Part shown: positions 34,553 to 47,600 of the stretch, one piece after another
Numbering within the stretch: the stretch's first letter is position 1
How the letters are laid out: the number at the start of each line of letters is the position of its first letter
Assembly (NCBI GenBank): GCA_011634665.1
Contig: WAEK01000010.1
Span: 1 to 64,000, forward strand
DNA from: Mortierella sp. BCC40632
Taxonomy: Eukaryota > Mortierellomycota > Mortierellomycetes > Mortierellales > Mortierellaceae
Direction: 5' to 3'
DNA length: 64,000 nucleotides
Made by a program: the position numbers and the translations under genes
The notes under the pieces: model-generated
Database searches by the model: none
The model's input: the letters and a program-made list of their open reading frames with translations, nothing else
Told to the model about the DNA's origin: nothing

Positions 34553-36875
34553 ATGGAACAATTCGCCTCTCAACCTCAGGGCTCTCCTGCATCACTCTCC
34601 CAACCTGGCGCCCCTAACTCGGCTGGTTCAGGACCCAACTCTTATGGCGCTTCTTTTGGACTCCCTGGCAGTGGCGACTGGTCTCCTTCCTTCCAGCCTG
34701 ACGAAAACGCCAAGACTATCTACGTTGGAAACCTGGATCAGAGCGTCAATGAAAATGTCCTCAGAGAGTTCTTTGCCCAGACTGGAGGTCAGATCGAGAG
34801 TGTCAAGGTGATCCGCGACAGGAACGTAAGTGTATACATCTCTCTTTCTCTCCTTCTTTCTTTCTCTGTCTGTCTGTGCGTGTGGTTTGTTGTTGGATTT
34901 TATTTGCCTCTGTTACTTTTAGAGTGTCGAGTACCACTCCCCAGCCTGACATTAGGATCATGACGTTTTTTTTTTTTTTTTTCTTTCTCTAGTACGGTCA
35001 CCAGGGCGGACTCAACTATGGATTTGTCGAGTTTGCTGAGCACGCTGGTGCTGAGCTTGCTCTTCAAAACATGAGTGGTAGACGCTTCTACAACCAAGTA
35101 AGAGCGAACCCTATTCATATTGGACTCTGTCCTCTGACTAATGTTTCTCCACAGAGAGGCAATGTAGACTAACCATATGCCTTTTTTTTCCTTCTCGAAA
35201 TTGACAGGAAATCAAAGTCAACTGGGCTTTCACTGGTCAGGCAGCTGGAAAGGAAGATACTGCTTGTAAGGCCTATTTTCTACTTCTTTCTCCCTCCTAA
35301 TAATGCTTAAAGGATGGGTGCTCAGAGGAGGAAAAGAAAGAGAACAAGACCTGGGTTTATTTCGACCAAACATGATTTAATAACGCGCCACCACCCGATT
35401 ATGCTTTTGATAACTCGACAAAACAATAGCCCACTTTCATATCTTTGTTGGCGATTTGAGTCCCGAGGTTAACGATGAGACTCTCGGCAAGGCTTTCTTG
35501 GTGTTTGGTTCGATGACGTAGGTGCTAGCCAACAAGGGGGAGGGAGGGGCATCAGCAGTGGTGTCCTATATTCTTTCATGATACGCATGGTGGAGCAATC
35601 GACTCTTGGTTCTGGTGAGAGGAGCGGTAGCAATACTCGAGGTATTAACAAACTGGATGGGTATTTTGGGTTTCTTTTATCGCTGTAGTGATGCTCGTGT
35701 CATGTGGGACTCTTCGTCCGGCAAGTCGAGAGGCTACGGATTCGCTGCATTCAAGGAGCGTGCCGTAAGTTTGTTTATCGACACTTTGGTGAACGGACCC
35801 TGATTTGGTGCTTTTGATTTTTTTGATAACTCCAAGAGCTCACATTTGACATTTTTGCTATATCTACCTTTTCCTCTCCTCTAAACTATCTAGGATGCAG
35901 AGCGTGCTATCTCGTCCATGAACGGCCAGATGCTTGGCAGCAGAGCCATCCGCTGCAACTGGGCTACTCAGCGAGGCATGCCCGGCCCCAGCTTTGGCCA
36001 TGGTAAGCCCCTATCTTTGCTCTCATGGCCTCTACAATTTCAGTGCTTGGAGTCATAGATATTGACCAAACAGCATTTTCCCGCTTTTGGATTGAATAGG
36101 AATGCACCACCACGCTCACGGCAATAGTGCTTTCAAGATGGTCGCTGGTCAGACCCCTCATTTCAACACCACGGTTTATATCGGTAACCTCCCCCCTCAC
36201 ACCACCCAGGAGGATTTGGTGCCTTTCTTCCAGCCTTTCGGATACATTGTCGATATTCGTTTGCAGGCTGACCGTGGATTTGCCTTTGTCAAGATGGAGA
36301 CCCACGAAAAGGCTGCCAATGCCATTGTCCGTCTTGCAGGAACTCTTATCAACGGCCGTCCCGCCAAGTTGTCTTGGGGCAAGGACCGTGCAGCTGAGAA
36401 TGCAGCTCGGGGCAATGCTCACTATGGCTACTACAACAATGGACCCGGCTACCCCATGAACGGAGCCGGCGGTCACCACCAGAACAACAATGGCGGCTAC
36501 TCGTATGGATACAACAACAACGGAGCCAACTTTGGTGGTCAGGGATACATGCGGAACGGTGGAACACACCAGCAGCATCACCATCAGCAGCATCACCACC
36601 ACCAGAACAACTTTCATCACCACCACCACCACAACCAGGTGAGCCACCACCATAATCAGCACTTCCAGCAGCAACAGCAGCATGCACAGGGTCAGCAGGG
36701 AGGTAATGCGATGGAGGGAGTCCAGGGAACGCCTGGATCAGCAGACATGGCTACCGGAAGCCCAGGTTTGGCCTCGAACGTTGTCCCTGGATCGAACGGC
36801 GCGAACGACCCTTCGCTTGACCAGTATTCCTTCAACAACGGCCAGGGCAACGGAAGCTATGGCGGCTCGAGATAG
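34553..36875 (+). CDS. PUB1: TIA-1/Pub1-like RNA-binding protein with three RRMs
   Basis: Seven exons (34553-34825, 34993-35097, 35208-35265, 35430-35517, 35689-35764, 35894-36002, 36100-36875) give 494 residues. RRM1 starts at TIYVGNL (55) with [13 protein letters not shown]2 at HIFVGDL (about 149) with [11 protein letters not shown], and RRM3 at TVYIGNL (about 261) with RGFAFVKME. The C-terminus is Asn/Gly/Gln/His-rich, with long His and Gln runs typical of aggregation-prone tails. Pub1 and TIA-1 bind U-rich and poly(A) RNA, stabilise mRNAs and enter stress granules. Introns cut RRM1 and RRM2 but not RRM3. Orthology to Pub1 rather than Nam8 or Ngr1 is likely but would need a tree. Confidence 0.88.
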
Positions 36876-37468
36876 AAAGTTGGGGAGTGAAAAAAAAAGG
36901 AAGTGAAGCAACTGTACAACACTTGTACTCTTTGAAAGGGAGGATGCTCAGAAGAAGAAAAAAAAAATGAAGAAAAGAAAAAAAAAAAAAAAAAAAAGTA
37001 AGGCTTCGGGCAAAAAGATGACGAGAGTGAGAAAAAAAAAATATATTCAGAAAACGTGACAGTATGCAAAAGTAATAAATCCATTTTTAGGAAAGACTGG
37101 TAGAAAGTAGGGGTGAGCACAAATATTGAGGAAACGAACAAAAGAAGCAGGGAGAGGAGGAAGAGAGGAGAGAGAAGTTGTTGGGGGTGGCGGACCAAAT
37201 TGGAGACCGACAATAGACACTTTCTTTTCTTTTCTTTTCTTTTTTAATAGGAGGAAAATTAGCAAAGCACGATATCTTGAGAATCTCCAGAAGAAAAAAA
37301 AGTAGAGCTAAAGTGAGTGTAGAAGGGATCAAAGGGATCTGGAGGGGGAAAAAAAAAGATTGTCCGTGGTGGAAAATTAGCCAAAGGGGGGAGGCGATCA
37401 AGTCTTAATCATGCAATTGCACTTGCGTCTCCAAAAAAAAAAAAAAGTCGTTCGAGAGTAAAATGGAC
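36876..37468. other. Intergenic between convergent genes
   Basis: A-rich 3' flanks of the RRM gene (+) and the PARP-like gene (-), with several A runs between 36955 and 37045. No gene seen. Confidence 0.6.
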
Positions 37469-39441
37469 TCAGTACTCGGTGGTTTTGATGTATGAATACA
37501 CAATGATGGCCAAAGGTAGACAGGCTGCCTCCTTGAAGACGATATTTTCTTGGAAATTGACGGCGCTCTTTCCCGGCATAGCGATCACTGGAGGTAAGAA
37601 AAAAAAAAGATTGACAGAAAGCTAGCATTTAGTATAGTTGTTGACCCTCTCTCCCTTTCCTCTCTCTCAGCTGTTTGTTTCTTTCGATTCAGAATACGTA
37701 TTCCTTACCACTGTGATAACCCTTGGGAGGCTCAGTCCATTGATCCATGAATTGCTCCCCATATCCAGGGACAAAGGGATTCCCTGTTGCGACATCGGCT
37801 ACCACCATAGAGGCATAGATTCGATTTGTATCTGGATGAACAGGAGTGATCTAGAAAAGCAGTTCATGGGAGAGAGGAGGTCAGAGTATGTATCAAGTGC
37901 CCTGGATCTTATGTTATCATTGAAGAAGTGAAGTAGGATTGAAGAAGATTGGTAATCACTCGCGTTGAGACCCTCTAGCCCTTTTGATTGTCCTACATAA
38001 TACATACACCGATTTTGGAATAGAAATGACACTTGGAGGTATGCGGACTGAATTGAATTAAGAGAGGAATAAGAGGGGAACAGAGCCAAATACTGTGAAT
38101 AAAGATTTTTCTTCAAATCGAGGAATGTAACCACCACAGGTTGATAAAAAAAAAAAAAAAAGCGGGTAAGCAAGCAAGAGAGCTGGTGCTTACCTAAAGT
38201 ATATGCCTTTTCCAAACCGTTGCTGCACAGTTTTTTGACCACGTTCGATCGAGCCCTTTCCAGATTTCGAGGGATCAAAACCGTATGCGATAATATTGCA
38301 GCCGGTGCAGTCTTGACTGTAGCACAGAAGCTAAGATGTGAGGATGAGAATAGGAAAAGTCGGGGAAAAAAAATAAAGGTCCATTGTTGGTCATATCATA
38401 AAGAAAAGGTCTCTTCTCCCCTTCCTTCCTCCGTCCTCCAAAAAAAATACCTACATCCTTCGATAACTGGTTGACAGCAGAAGCGTGGCTACGATCTTCA
38501 AAGACCCGTTTAGCAAGACAGGACCGTGTTCCATGATAAAGTTGGATACGGTTCCCATCAGGCTTGCTAGCATCCGAGCTACATTTACCCTCGACCGCAT
38601 TCTGGCTCTCAATGGTCTTGAGATACTCTTTGAACCGAGTTTGTTGATCATAGGAACTGTCGATTGCAACAATTTGTTCAACCTGAACTCCAGTCGTGTT
38701 GGGCTTGGTCCATTGTTGGATGAATTCGATCGACATCTTTCGGTACTTGACACTGGAGGGTGGTAACTTGTAGATTATGGTTGTTGTGTTTGGTCGGGGA
38801 GGTGGTGTATCGCTCTTTTGTTTCTTGATGACTGGAAATCGTCGACACCATAGATGATACGAGGATCGGTATGAGTGACATGGGTCATCGTGCTGAGGCT
38901 AGTCCTCCATCTAAAATGGTCGGAAAAGTGCTTTCCGAATCCGGACTGCAAACATCTTTCTTTAGGCGGATCTTCAGCAAGAGATTACATGAGGGAGTGG
39001 AGGATGACCAAGACTAGAGTCTTGAGTGGTCGTTTTACCTTTGCCTTTACTATTGGTACACTTGCCGCCAGTGCTTTTTTTACCAATGCTCTTACCGCCA
39101 GTAATGTTTACACCAGTACTCTTTACACCAACGCTCTTTTTACCGGTACTCCTTTTACTGGTGCCTTTAGTATCAGTACTCTCGCTATCAGTACAGGTGC
39201 CATTGTCAACACAGCTTTGGCTATCGACATCGTCTACCAACATTTCACCAATTGAGCACTCGGCAATCAGGTCCCGAAGGTCCTCTTTGGTGTCTGACAT
39301 GGTAGGAAAAGAAGAGAGTAGAATCGAACTCTGTTGTTTTCTTGAAGTGTTTTGGACAGTGGATTGCGAGTTGGATCGTTGTCGAGAAATAGAACCGAAT
39401 AGATTGCTCAACCAGCGTTTCAAACCAACAGCTTTTTTCAT
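37469..39441 (-). CDS. PARP-like ADP-ribosyltransferase
   Basis: Six exons (39441-39039, 38831-38455, 38330-38194, 38031-38010, 37850-37709, 37587-37469) give 399 residues with all phases agreeing. After a Lys/Gly/Thr-rich repetitive N-terminus comes a PARP catalytic fold with the H-Y-E triad: H234 in LYHGT, Y304 in RFGKGIYF, and E374 in NFQENIVF. CYSQDCTGCNIIAYGF matches fungal PARP-like proteins. Such enzymes transfer ADP-ribose from NAD to proteins or nucleic acids; the target is unknown, and no zinc finger, WGR or BRCT domain is present. Two joints are less sure: the 22-nt exon at 38010-38031, and the first intron, whose removed part reads in a different frame as IIYGVDDF. That could instead be exon with a one-base deletion. 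Confidence 0.78.
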
Positions 39442-39705
39442 TGATTCATATATGTTTGTTCAGTGTGTGTGCGTGAGAGAGAGAGAGAGAGAAAGTCTTT
39501 GTTGGTACAGAAGAACTAAAGCAGGACCGGCGAAAGGCAGAATAAAGGATAGAAATACCAACAATCAATCAATTATCAAAAGAACAGCTGCCAACTCGAT
39601 CTATATTCATCACGATTTCATTTGATTATTTCATGTAGTATGCCTATATAATGTTTTTTTTTCTTTCTTTTTTTCTTTCTGGTGTCTTTGTCTTTGTCAT
39701 TGCTT

Positions 39706-42296
39706 TCATGAATCGCCCGTAGCTAGGGCGGGGTTACGAACTCCTTTGCGGCGTGGTCGTCCTACGAGCGCCTTGCTGACCAAAATCTCACCACTTCTCT
39801 TTACCTCGGTCGCCTCGGGCAAGGGAGCCGATGGCTGGCAAGAGACAGTCTCTACAGTTACCGATGTAGTATCAGCGTTCTCTACTCCTACCTTGGGTGA
39901 AGACAACGCTGGCGTGGGTGAGAAGGAGGATGCCGAAGGGAGTACTGGTGATGATGACGATGATGTCGATGGGTTCGTAAATGCTGGCGTCGAAGACAAG
40001 AGTAACGACGAAGATGAGCCAGCAGACATGGAAACGCTCCTCACACCCTTTCCGACCCTGCTTCGCTGACGCGCCAAAGTCTGGGTCTCAAGATGATTCA
40101 GGTGCACCTCCGAGATAGGAGGTGGTGGTGGTAACGTGGGCAGTGGCTTCAACAGCTCACTCGCTGTAACGGGAACCTTGGATTTAGGGAGCTCTGCATG
40201 AGCTGTGGATCGCTCCTCTAAGAACTGTTTAATCTTTTCTGCCTCTGTGGTCACTTCGAGTGCCTCCTCAACTTTGGTATCCCAGGATGAAACCAGGTTC
40301 CGGATATGGGCACTCGTCATGGCACGTTTACGAGGTTTGCCAAGGACAATAGGTGGTAATGGCTCTGCTGCCTTGCGAGCCTCCTCCTCCTATACATGAT
40401 CATATACAGAGAACATTTGATGGTTGGTTGTTCCACTCTACACAAAAGGAATTTAGTCCGATGGGAGAAGGGACAACCGAATGGCTCATTTTCGACACTT
40501 ACCTCTCGCTCCTTCTCAAGCTCATCAAGGGCACAACCCTTGCCGGCCAGTTTGCGTCCCAGGATATTTTCGACCTGTTCGACCAATCGTTTCGGAATCG
40601 CTACAGGCTCGACCCGACTCCGGTCTCCTCTCCGTTTGCTTCCTGGAGGTAACAAGGACACTGTGACCGAAGACGATGGTGATCCCCCAGCTGTGGCCGT
40701 CTTGGATCGTGGTCGAGATGCAATGCTCCCTGTATTGGGAGAATTGCTACCACTGCCACCCAACCGATCCACGTCGAGTTCTGGGGAATGCATTTCGTCT
40801 GTTCTCTTCTTCTTTTCTGCCTCATCTTCTTCATCCGATACGATCACTGCCTGAATTTTCTTTACCGTTCTCAGATTGGCCGTGATCGGGATCTTGGCGA
40901 GTTCTTCCTGGGCCCGCTTTTGTTCTTCCTGTTGCAAAATCCGAGCCTGAACAAGGTTGGTTGGGATATGAGGTGTCTGGAGCTGTCGAAGTGTCGGATT
41001 AGCAACGCTCATCCGCTGAGGGGGGTGAGCTGATGGAGGTAAAGGTGGGACATCTGTGTTGGAGGAAGCACCACCAAAGATGGTTGCAGCTCTCGTCATG
41101 GCAGCGCTGCTAGAGGTGGTATGTCGACGAGGCGACATACCGGGTCGAGGCTGAGGTTGCTGATCCTTTTCCATGACCAAGGTTAGGTCTTGCATCCTAG
41201 ACGATAGCGCCTTGATGCTCTTGGCACCCGTAGCAGTAGTGGTAGCAGTAGTGGTAGCAGTAGTAGCAGTAGAAGATGTAGAAGGCGTGGAAGTAGGGGT
41301 ATATGTGGGGAGAGGAGGGAGCTGCTTGGATGGATCCTCAAAGGCCTTCATGAACGCAGGAACGGCATTCGGGCCACTCGGGGCAGGCGAGAATTGACTA
41401 GGCACAAGTGCGGATACGTTCCTCCTCCTGGATGAGCGCCTGCCCGTGTCATCACTCAAGGGAGACTGTGGAGACAAAGGGCTCGTAGGCGTAGAGTCTT
41501 GTCCGAGCCTTTCTCCTAATCCTTCAGAGGTAGCTAGGGCGGCTACTCCTATCCCCAAGGGCATTGCAACCCCTTGCTCCTGGTGAGGAGATGGCAGCAA
41601 TATCTGAGCATCCTTCAAGGACGGGCGCTGACTTCGAGGAGAGCGACTATGGACACCGGTCTCTGTTATGGGTGAAAGAGGCTCTCTCTGAGCAGCATGA
41701 GCCATAGCCGCAGAATTGTCCTGCGCGGCCCTTGGCTGGGGAGATGACGATGACGAGTAGGACAGCCCACGCGCCCTGCCGCTGCTGCCTCCTCCACCGA
41801 GTTGAATCCTTGTCATGCCTACCGTACTGCTTCGCTCTCCACTGTTGTTCTCCCGTCTTCGAGAAGGCGATGTTGTGGTGGCATTGCTTGAGAGTGGTGG
41901 AGGTGGTAGTCCGGCTGAACCCTGGGGTGTCTGCTTGCTGCAGCTCAAAGCAGGGTCCTCTCTAGCGGCGATCATGGCCTTGATGGAGAGACCATGTGGA
42001 GGGACAGAGGCCATTGGGGGCTGTGCGGCCGGCGCAGGGAAAGAATTGGAGCGAGAAGGCTTGGAGCCAAGGGACCAGGGGTGAGAGATCTTGTTGGGAT
42101 GCTTGGGCTGCTTGGACGAGCCTGTCGAGGCGACCTTTTGCTTAAGTAGCATGGCTGTGGCCTGGATCCGTGAGAATGCCTGCTGTTGCTGTTGTTGTTG
42201 TTGTTGTTGCTGCTGCTGCTGTTGTTGCTGTTGTTCTAACGAGCCATGAGCAGGGTCAACAGCAAGAGCAGGGGTAGTGCCTGCAAGTGAGGCCAT
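39706..42296 (-). CDS. Hypothetical disordered Ser/Pro-rich protein with poly-Gln tract, 825 residues
   Basis: Two exons (42296-40503 and 40389-39706). Near the N-terminus a CAG/CAA tract encodes about 20 glutamines. Long Ser/Pro/Thr-rich stretches follow, then a more ordered charged region (VQARILQQEEQKRAQEEL, VAIPKRLVEQVENILGRKL, and across the junction LEKEREEEEARKAAE). The C-terminal part contains SSWDTKVEEALEVTTEAEK. I recognise no named domain. The intron (40390-40502) uses GTAAGT and TATAG. The upstream region carries dense GA and TA repeats. Coding status is strong from length and phase; function is unknown. Confidence 0.78.
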
Positions 42297-42499
42297 GTTG
42301 GAGAGGACGTTGGGTGGGATCCCGATCCCTGTAGGCTATGGGAGAGAGATGAAGTTCTGTTGTGTCCGTTTGTGGAACGGGCTCCCGCACGTTGGGAGAA
42401 ATGGGCGGGCTGAAGCGAAGGAAGGGAAAGGAAGGGAAGGGAGGGGGAAGAGAATGCTAGGGAGAAGCGAGTGGAAGGGAGGATGTTCCAGAGGACAAA

Positions 42500-42655
42500 A
42501 GAAAGAGAGAGAGAGAGAGATAGAGAGAGAGAGGATATATATAGAGAGAGAGAGAGATATAGAGATATAGATATATATATATAGAGAGAGAATAGAGAGA
42601 TAGAAAGAGAGAGAGAGAGAGAGAGATAGAGAGAGAGGAGAGAGAGAGAGAAATT
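42500..42655 (+). repeat. GA/TA compound microsatellite
   Basis: GA runs broken by short TATATA stretches, upstream of the 825-residue protein gene. Confidence 0.95.
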
Positions 42656-42792
42656 TGTGGTTTGTTTTCAAAAGAGATTGTCTTTGTTCCGATGAAGCCG
42701 GACGAGAGGTTGAGGGGAGGAGAGATGGATTTGGTTTGGACCTCGGAATGCTGGAAACGAATCGTTTCGTTCGTTCGTTCGTTCTTTCTTCG

Positions 42793-42850
42793 TTCTCGTT
42801 CTCGTTCTCGTTCTCGTTCTCGTTCTCGTTCTCGTTCTCGTTCTCTCGTT
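42793..42850 (+). repeat. (GTTCTC)n hexanucleotide array
   Basis: About nine near-perfect hexamer units. Confidence 0.95.
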
Positions 42851-44602
42851 CCACTTTTTTTGAATTTCATCCGCGCCCCGCGCCATCTCTGCATCCCAGT
42901 CTAAAGCCCCACCGCTCTCCCGCCTACACATCACCCTCTCGGCACTGGCCTGGCTCCACTCGCCTCATCCTCTCTTTCCTCTCTTTCTGCTCTTGCTCTC
43001 TTGTCCATCTACACTTGCCTCCCTTTCCACCATTCCTTTCTCCGTCCCCTGCTCGTCCGGCTCTCGCGTGTCGCCTCTTTGTACCGCCTCTGTGGGGCAT
43101 GGTCTCGACCAGATCGGGCCCCAATTGCCCAATGGTTCGTCTCACAGTCCAGGCTTTTTACACCAACGGGCGGGTGCACTCTTTATTTGCCCTTGTTGCA
43201 GGTTGGATCGAATTAGCATTATTGGTGAGCAAGGCCAACAACAACGCAGATATAATGGTATGCATGTATGCAACAATAGTCCAGTCCATTCGCTGCCTTT
43301 TGCATCCTTTTTTTTTTCATCTTTTTTTCCCGGGCGCTAGCCATCTCTCTGCGAGTTGACATATTGCAGTTCACAGACCCGCGGCGGGGCCCCACGACCC
43401 CGGGCTCGAGACCGAGAGCGCGAGCGCGGTATGAAGCCCAAGGGTCAGTAGCCTGCACCGAAAGGTATTGATGGCCCTTGTCTCTAGTCACGATAGCCAC
43501 AATGTACCCCTTTGTTGCCCAACTCGCCAAACCCCTGTCCATGATCTTGAGGGGAAGAGAGGGGGGGAAGGTTGGTTGGTAGTCTGAGAGGAAGAACAAA
43601 AAAAAAAAAAAAAGGACATCTGCCCTACAAAATTCTGTGTCTCCTTGTCCAGAATGCCTCGGATCGTCCATTCCTTGTGCCTTGTCCTCCCCCCCCTCTC
43701 CACCAACACATACACCACCCCTTTGCTTTTTTTTTTGTCTTTCCCCCCTGGGAGCATGACAAGCGCTTTCTTTAGATCCGCAACTTTCTTTGCTTTCACA
43801 CATATACCTCTGTCTCCTACTTTCTTTATTTTGGCCCATCTCGGTCTGCGCATGCCTCCTGTCCCTATTTCTTGTCCCGTTAGGGACTCAGAGGTTGTAT
43901 TCTGCAAGTTTTGTATTTATTATGGTTACTACTATTAGAGAGTATTATTTAGATTAAAAAGGATGGGATAGGGAAAGGGGGGAAGAGAAAATGAAAAAGA
44001 GGTAGGCAATAAAATGAGATGAGAACTACATCAAGGCAAAAGAAAAAGAAAACAAGAAGTTGTTGGTATTACATGGACTTTTTTTTTCCTTCTTTTTTTC
44101 TTTTTTCTTTTCTTTTCTTTTTTCTTTTTTCTTTTTCTTCTCTCTCTCTCTCTCTCTGTCCTTTTTTCCCCGAGTGGACAATGACGAATGGATACGCCTG
44201 TTGGTACTATTACTTTCTTTTTTCATTTTATGTATTGTTCTTTTTTGGTTGTTGTTTTTGTTGTCGGGCCTTGATGGCTGGCTGTTGTTACTGGTGGCAT
44301 ATTTGCCCGTCGGATTTCAGTATTAGGGATGGCGAATAGGGGAGAGAAATAGAAGTATGTGCGGTGTGTGGCGACGCGGCTAGGTCAGACCATTCTTTTT
44401 ACCCCTTATTCTTCTTTCTCTCTTCCGCGTGGTTACAGGAACGGTCCAGCTGAGATGAGGAAGAGGAGAGAAGGAGGAAGAGGAGGAGGGAGAGGAGGAA
44501 GAGGGCTGCATGCCGCTGGTTGGACACTGGCACTCTTCTTCCTCCGCCTCTCCTCTTCCTAACCTTCTCCTTCTCTCTCCCCCTGTTTAGCTGCTTGTTC
44601 GG

Positions 44603-47600
44603 TTAGACGCCCGTTGCGGTCACCGTCGCAGCCGCTGACATGGCCATTGTCGCATGTCCATGTCCATGTCCTTGGGTTTGCTGTACCTGAACCTGCCCCT
44701 GACTTTGTCCTCCTCTCTGACTCTGCCCACCCAAGAGACTCTCAAACAGTCGGTTCCAGACTCGTCTCTGCTGATGTGGAGCGTAGTGTGCCTGACGCGA
44801 CGGCTGTGGTTGCAATGGTCGTGATAGAGGCAGTCCTCGACTTGAGGGATTAGCGTCGACTGTTACGTCTCGATGAGTAGGCCCGGTTCTCATCTGGTAC
44901 TGCGCATGACCTGGAGCGGGTCTCTGCAGATCATTCTCCTCTGTACCTGCAGATCCTGTAACACTAGCCCCACGGCTATGATCCAACAGAATCTCTTGGC
45001 TACGTGAGAACTGCCGACGACCCATAAACCGACCCATTCGTCGCGTCGATGGTGTCGTGTTCGTGCTTGATCCTGTCACAGGAGTTGCAAGAGCATCTCC
45101 ATCACTGCGATGATTTGCCACATTCACGCCTCCATTCTCCTGAGCATGACTTGAACCAAAAGCTCGACTGAAAAGCGGCATAGAAGCTCTCCTAGCCTGT
45201 CGAAGCGGCTGAGGCGATGGCTCACTTTGTTCAGGCTGCTGTGCCAGATGCACTTGCAATAGTGGTTGACTCTGTCGTCGGCTTGGACGACGTTGTCGCC
45301 ACAAGCGTTGTCGTCGTCTAGGCGCTGTGGGCTCGACTAGATCCACGTCTGTACCACGACCATCGTCCTCGTCCTCGTCACTGTTCTCGTCACCCATCTC
45401 GTCGTCGTCAGACAGGGATGAAGAGGACGAAGCTCCGGTGTCTGTATTGTGACCCAACGCATGCAACACCGATCGCATCATGGCCTCTTCATCCATGAGC
45501 CGCTGCTGACGCTGTCTTCCTACCTCGGCTCTTGGTTCCATTACAGCAGATTCGTGTCCTTCCTGAGCGTGCTCAATAGTTCCACCCTCGTTTCGTTGCT
45601 GACGTCGGACGCGATCCCAGGAAGATGTCCTCAACAACATACTGGCACGGTTCCCAATCCTTTGACCGTGATTTCTTTGTCCATTCTCTTGGCCGTGACC
45701 ATGGTAGCTGCCGTTGTTGCTGGTGCTACTGTGACCACTTCCCATCCGGAACCGCCCCGTGTGCCACCGGTTCATGATCGCGGGTCCATGCCCCGTTGGT
45801 GTCGAGGGAGTCAATGACGACGACCCATCCGGTCCTAACCCTGTTCTCGACTCGGAACCGTCGATCGGCGTGGCTACCTCATTGGAGAGAGCCTGTACAC
45901 GAGATGTCATTGGAGAGATGGGTGAAGAAGTGGCCGAAGACTGGACAACAAGTTGTTGCGAACGTTGTTGTATATGTTCATGTCTCTGTATCATCATGAT
46001 ATGCTCCTGCTGTTCCTGTAATTGTTGCAAGAGTTGTCTTGGTTGAGATGGTGGCGTAGAGGAAGGTAGAGACGATGACGATGAACCATAATCGCCTGAA
46101 GGTCGCACAGGTGATGATGTACCACTCATATGGTGTGCCTGATGGGAATGTGGGTGAAGAGTCGGAGAGACTTGCTCGCGACGCGAAAGGGTTGAGCTTA
46201 CTGTGGACCGTGCGTTGGCTACTGTCGATGAACCAGACTCTGCAGCTGACGAGGTTTGGTCATTTTCCTGTCGGTGGTGGTGATGGTGATGATGATGGTG
46301 ATGATGATGGTGGCCATGATGGCCATGGTGAGGATGCTGTGTCCTTGGTAGCGTGAAAAACTTAGGCATACAGCGCTCCTCAAGGCTAGTTGCAATGTTC
46401 GCAGCGGCCTGCAGATGCTCCAACCATGTCAGGGCATCAATCCTATCCTTGCACTCCAACAAAATGGTTCGATCGCAGGCGCGGATCCTCAGAACGTTGG
46501 CACGCGACTTGTAGTCGGTTGCTGCCTCACACCGCGCATGTTGTAGGCTGATGTTGCGTACGTGCAACCGAGGTACATCTTCCGAATCTACATCATAGAT
46601 TCTTAGTGAAGTTCCTCGCAAATGCGCAAATGTTCGTCTAGTCAGAAGCATTAAAGAATATTCAAAAAGTCAACAACACTGTCTCAAGGATGTGACACCT
46701 AGACCTAACACCGCCCTAAAAAGAATAAGTTATCTTACTTCCAAGGACGCCGGTACGGCCGCCAGTTGCCAACATGTTCCGTTTTGCGGTTTACGCAGCC
46801 TTCGCGAAAGACCGAACAAGTGTATCGAGGCAGAGCTTCGCGCCCTTGCTCTGGTCGCGGCTCAATCGCCGGCCAGCCTTGGTACTTGACAGCGGCCTCC
46901 CAATATGATGGCGGTGGAGACAAAGCAATGCTTGATACAGGAATCTTGAGGGGTTGCTTAGGAGAAATCCAAGACGAGTGTGGATAATGTCCCTCGCCTG
47001 TGTGAACCCCAGTCGCCATCGCCGGTGTAATTGGTCGAGTAATGATATCCGAGCTACTCATTCCCGCAGCGTGCATGGCCATATCCATACTCTCTCTCTG
47101 ATCCTCTCCTTCGAGCTCGGCTTGCAGGTTCATATCACTCCCAGGAACAGGGAACCCTGTCTCAGGATCTACATTCCTACGTGCAGTATGGAAGACACTT
47201 GCGCTACTGCAACTGCTGCTAATACTGTTACTTCCTTCGGATGAGTGTCTGGACAACAACTGTTGACCCGGCTGTAAAGATGGGTGACTGCGAGCAAGTT
47301 CTGAAAGATCCTCTACAGAGGTATCAAGGACGGCATCCTCATAAAAGTAGAGTTGCTGTTGTGGAAACAACGGATGGATACTCTCCTGAGAAGCATTCAT
47401 CACCTCAGGAGGTGTGAACAACAGTCGGCGTTGGCTCAACAGGATATCATCGTCAGACACATGGGCGAATCCACTCCCACCTTGACTGCCTGTACCAATG
47501 AATTCACTCTGACCAAAATCACTTTGTTCCATTTCGTCCCCAGGGCCTGATGTAAAGATGGACGTCATCAGTCGACCCCAGATCGAGGTCGAGCCCGAGT

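Larger units (their letters stand above)
42297..44602. other. Intergenic with dense simple repeats and one GC-rich block
   Basis: Upstream region of the poly-Gln gene and 3' flank of the PH-domain gene. It holds GA/TA repeats (42500-42655), a (GTTCTC)n array (42793-42850), a GC-rich block (43378-43430), an A run near 43599 and a CT run at 44140-44157. Open frames here are repeat-encoded or incoherent. No gene seen. Confidence 0.6.

Noticed and set aside
34449..34811. Alternative frame over the start of the RRM gene
   Set aside because: The frame from 34553 carries RRM1; the other is out of frame with it and has no domain.
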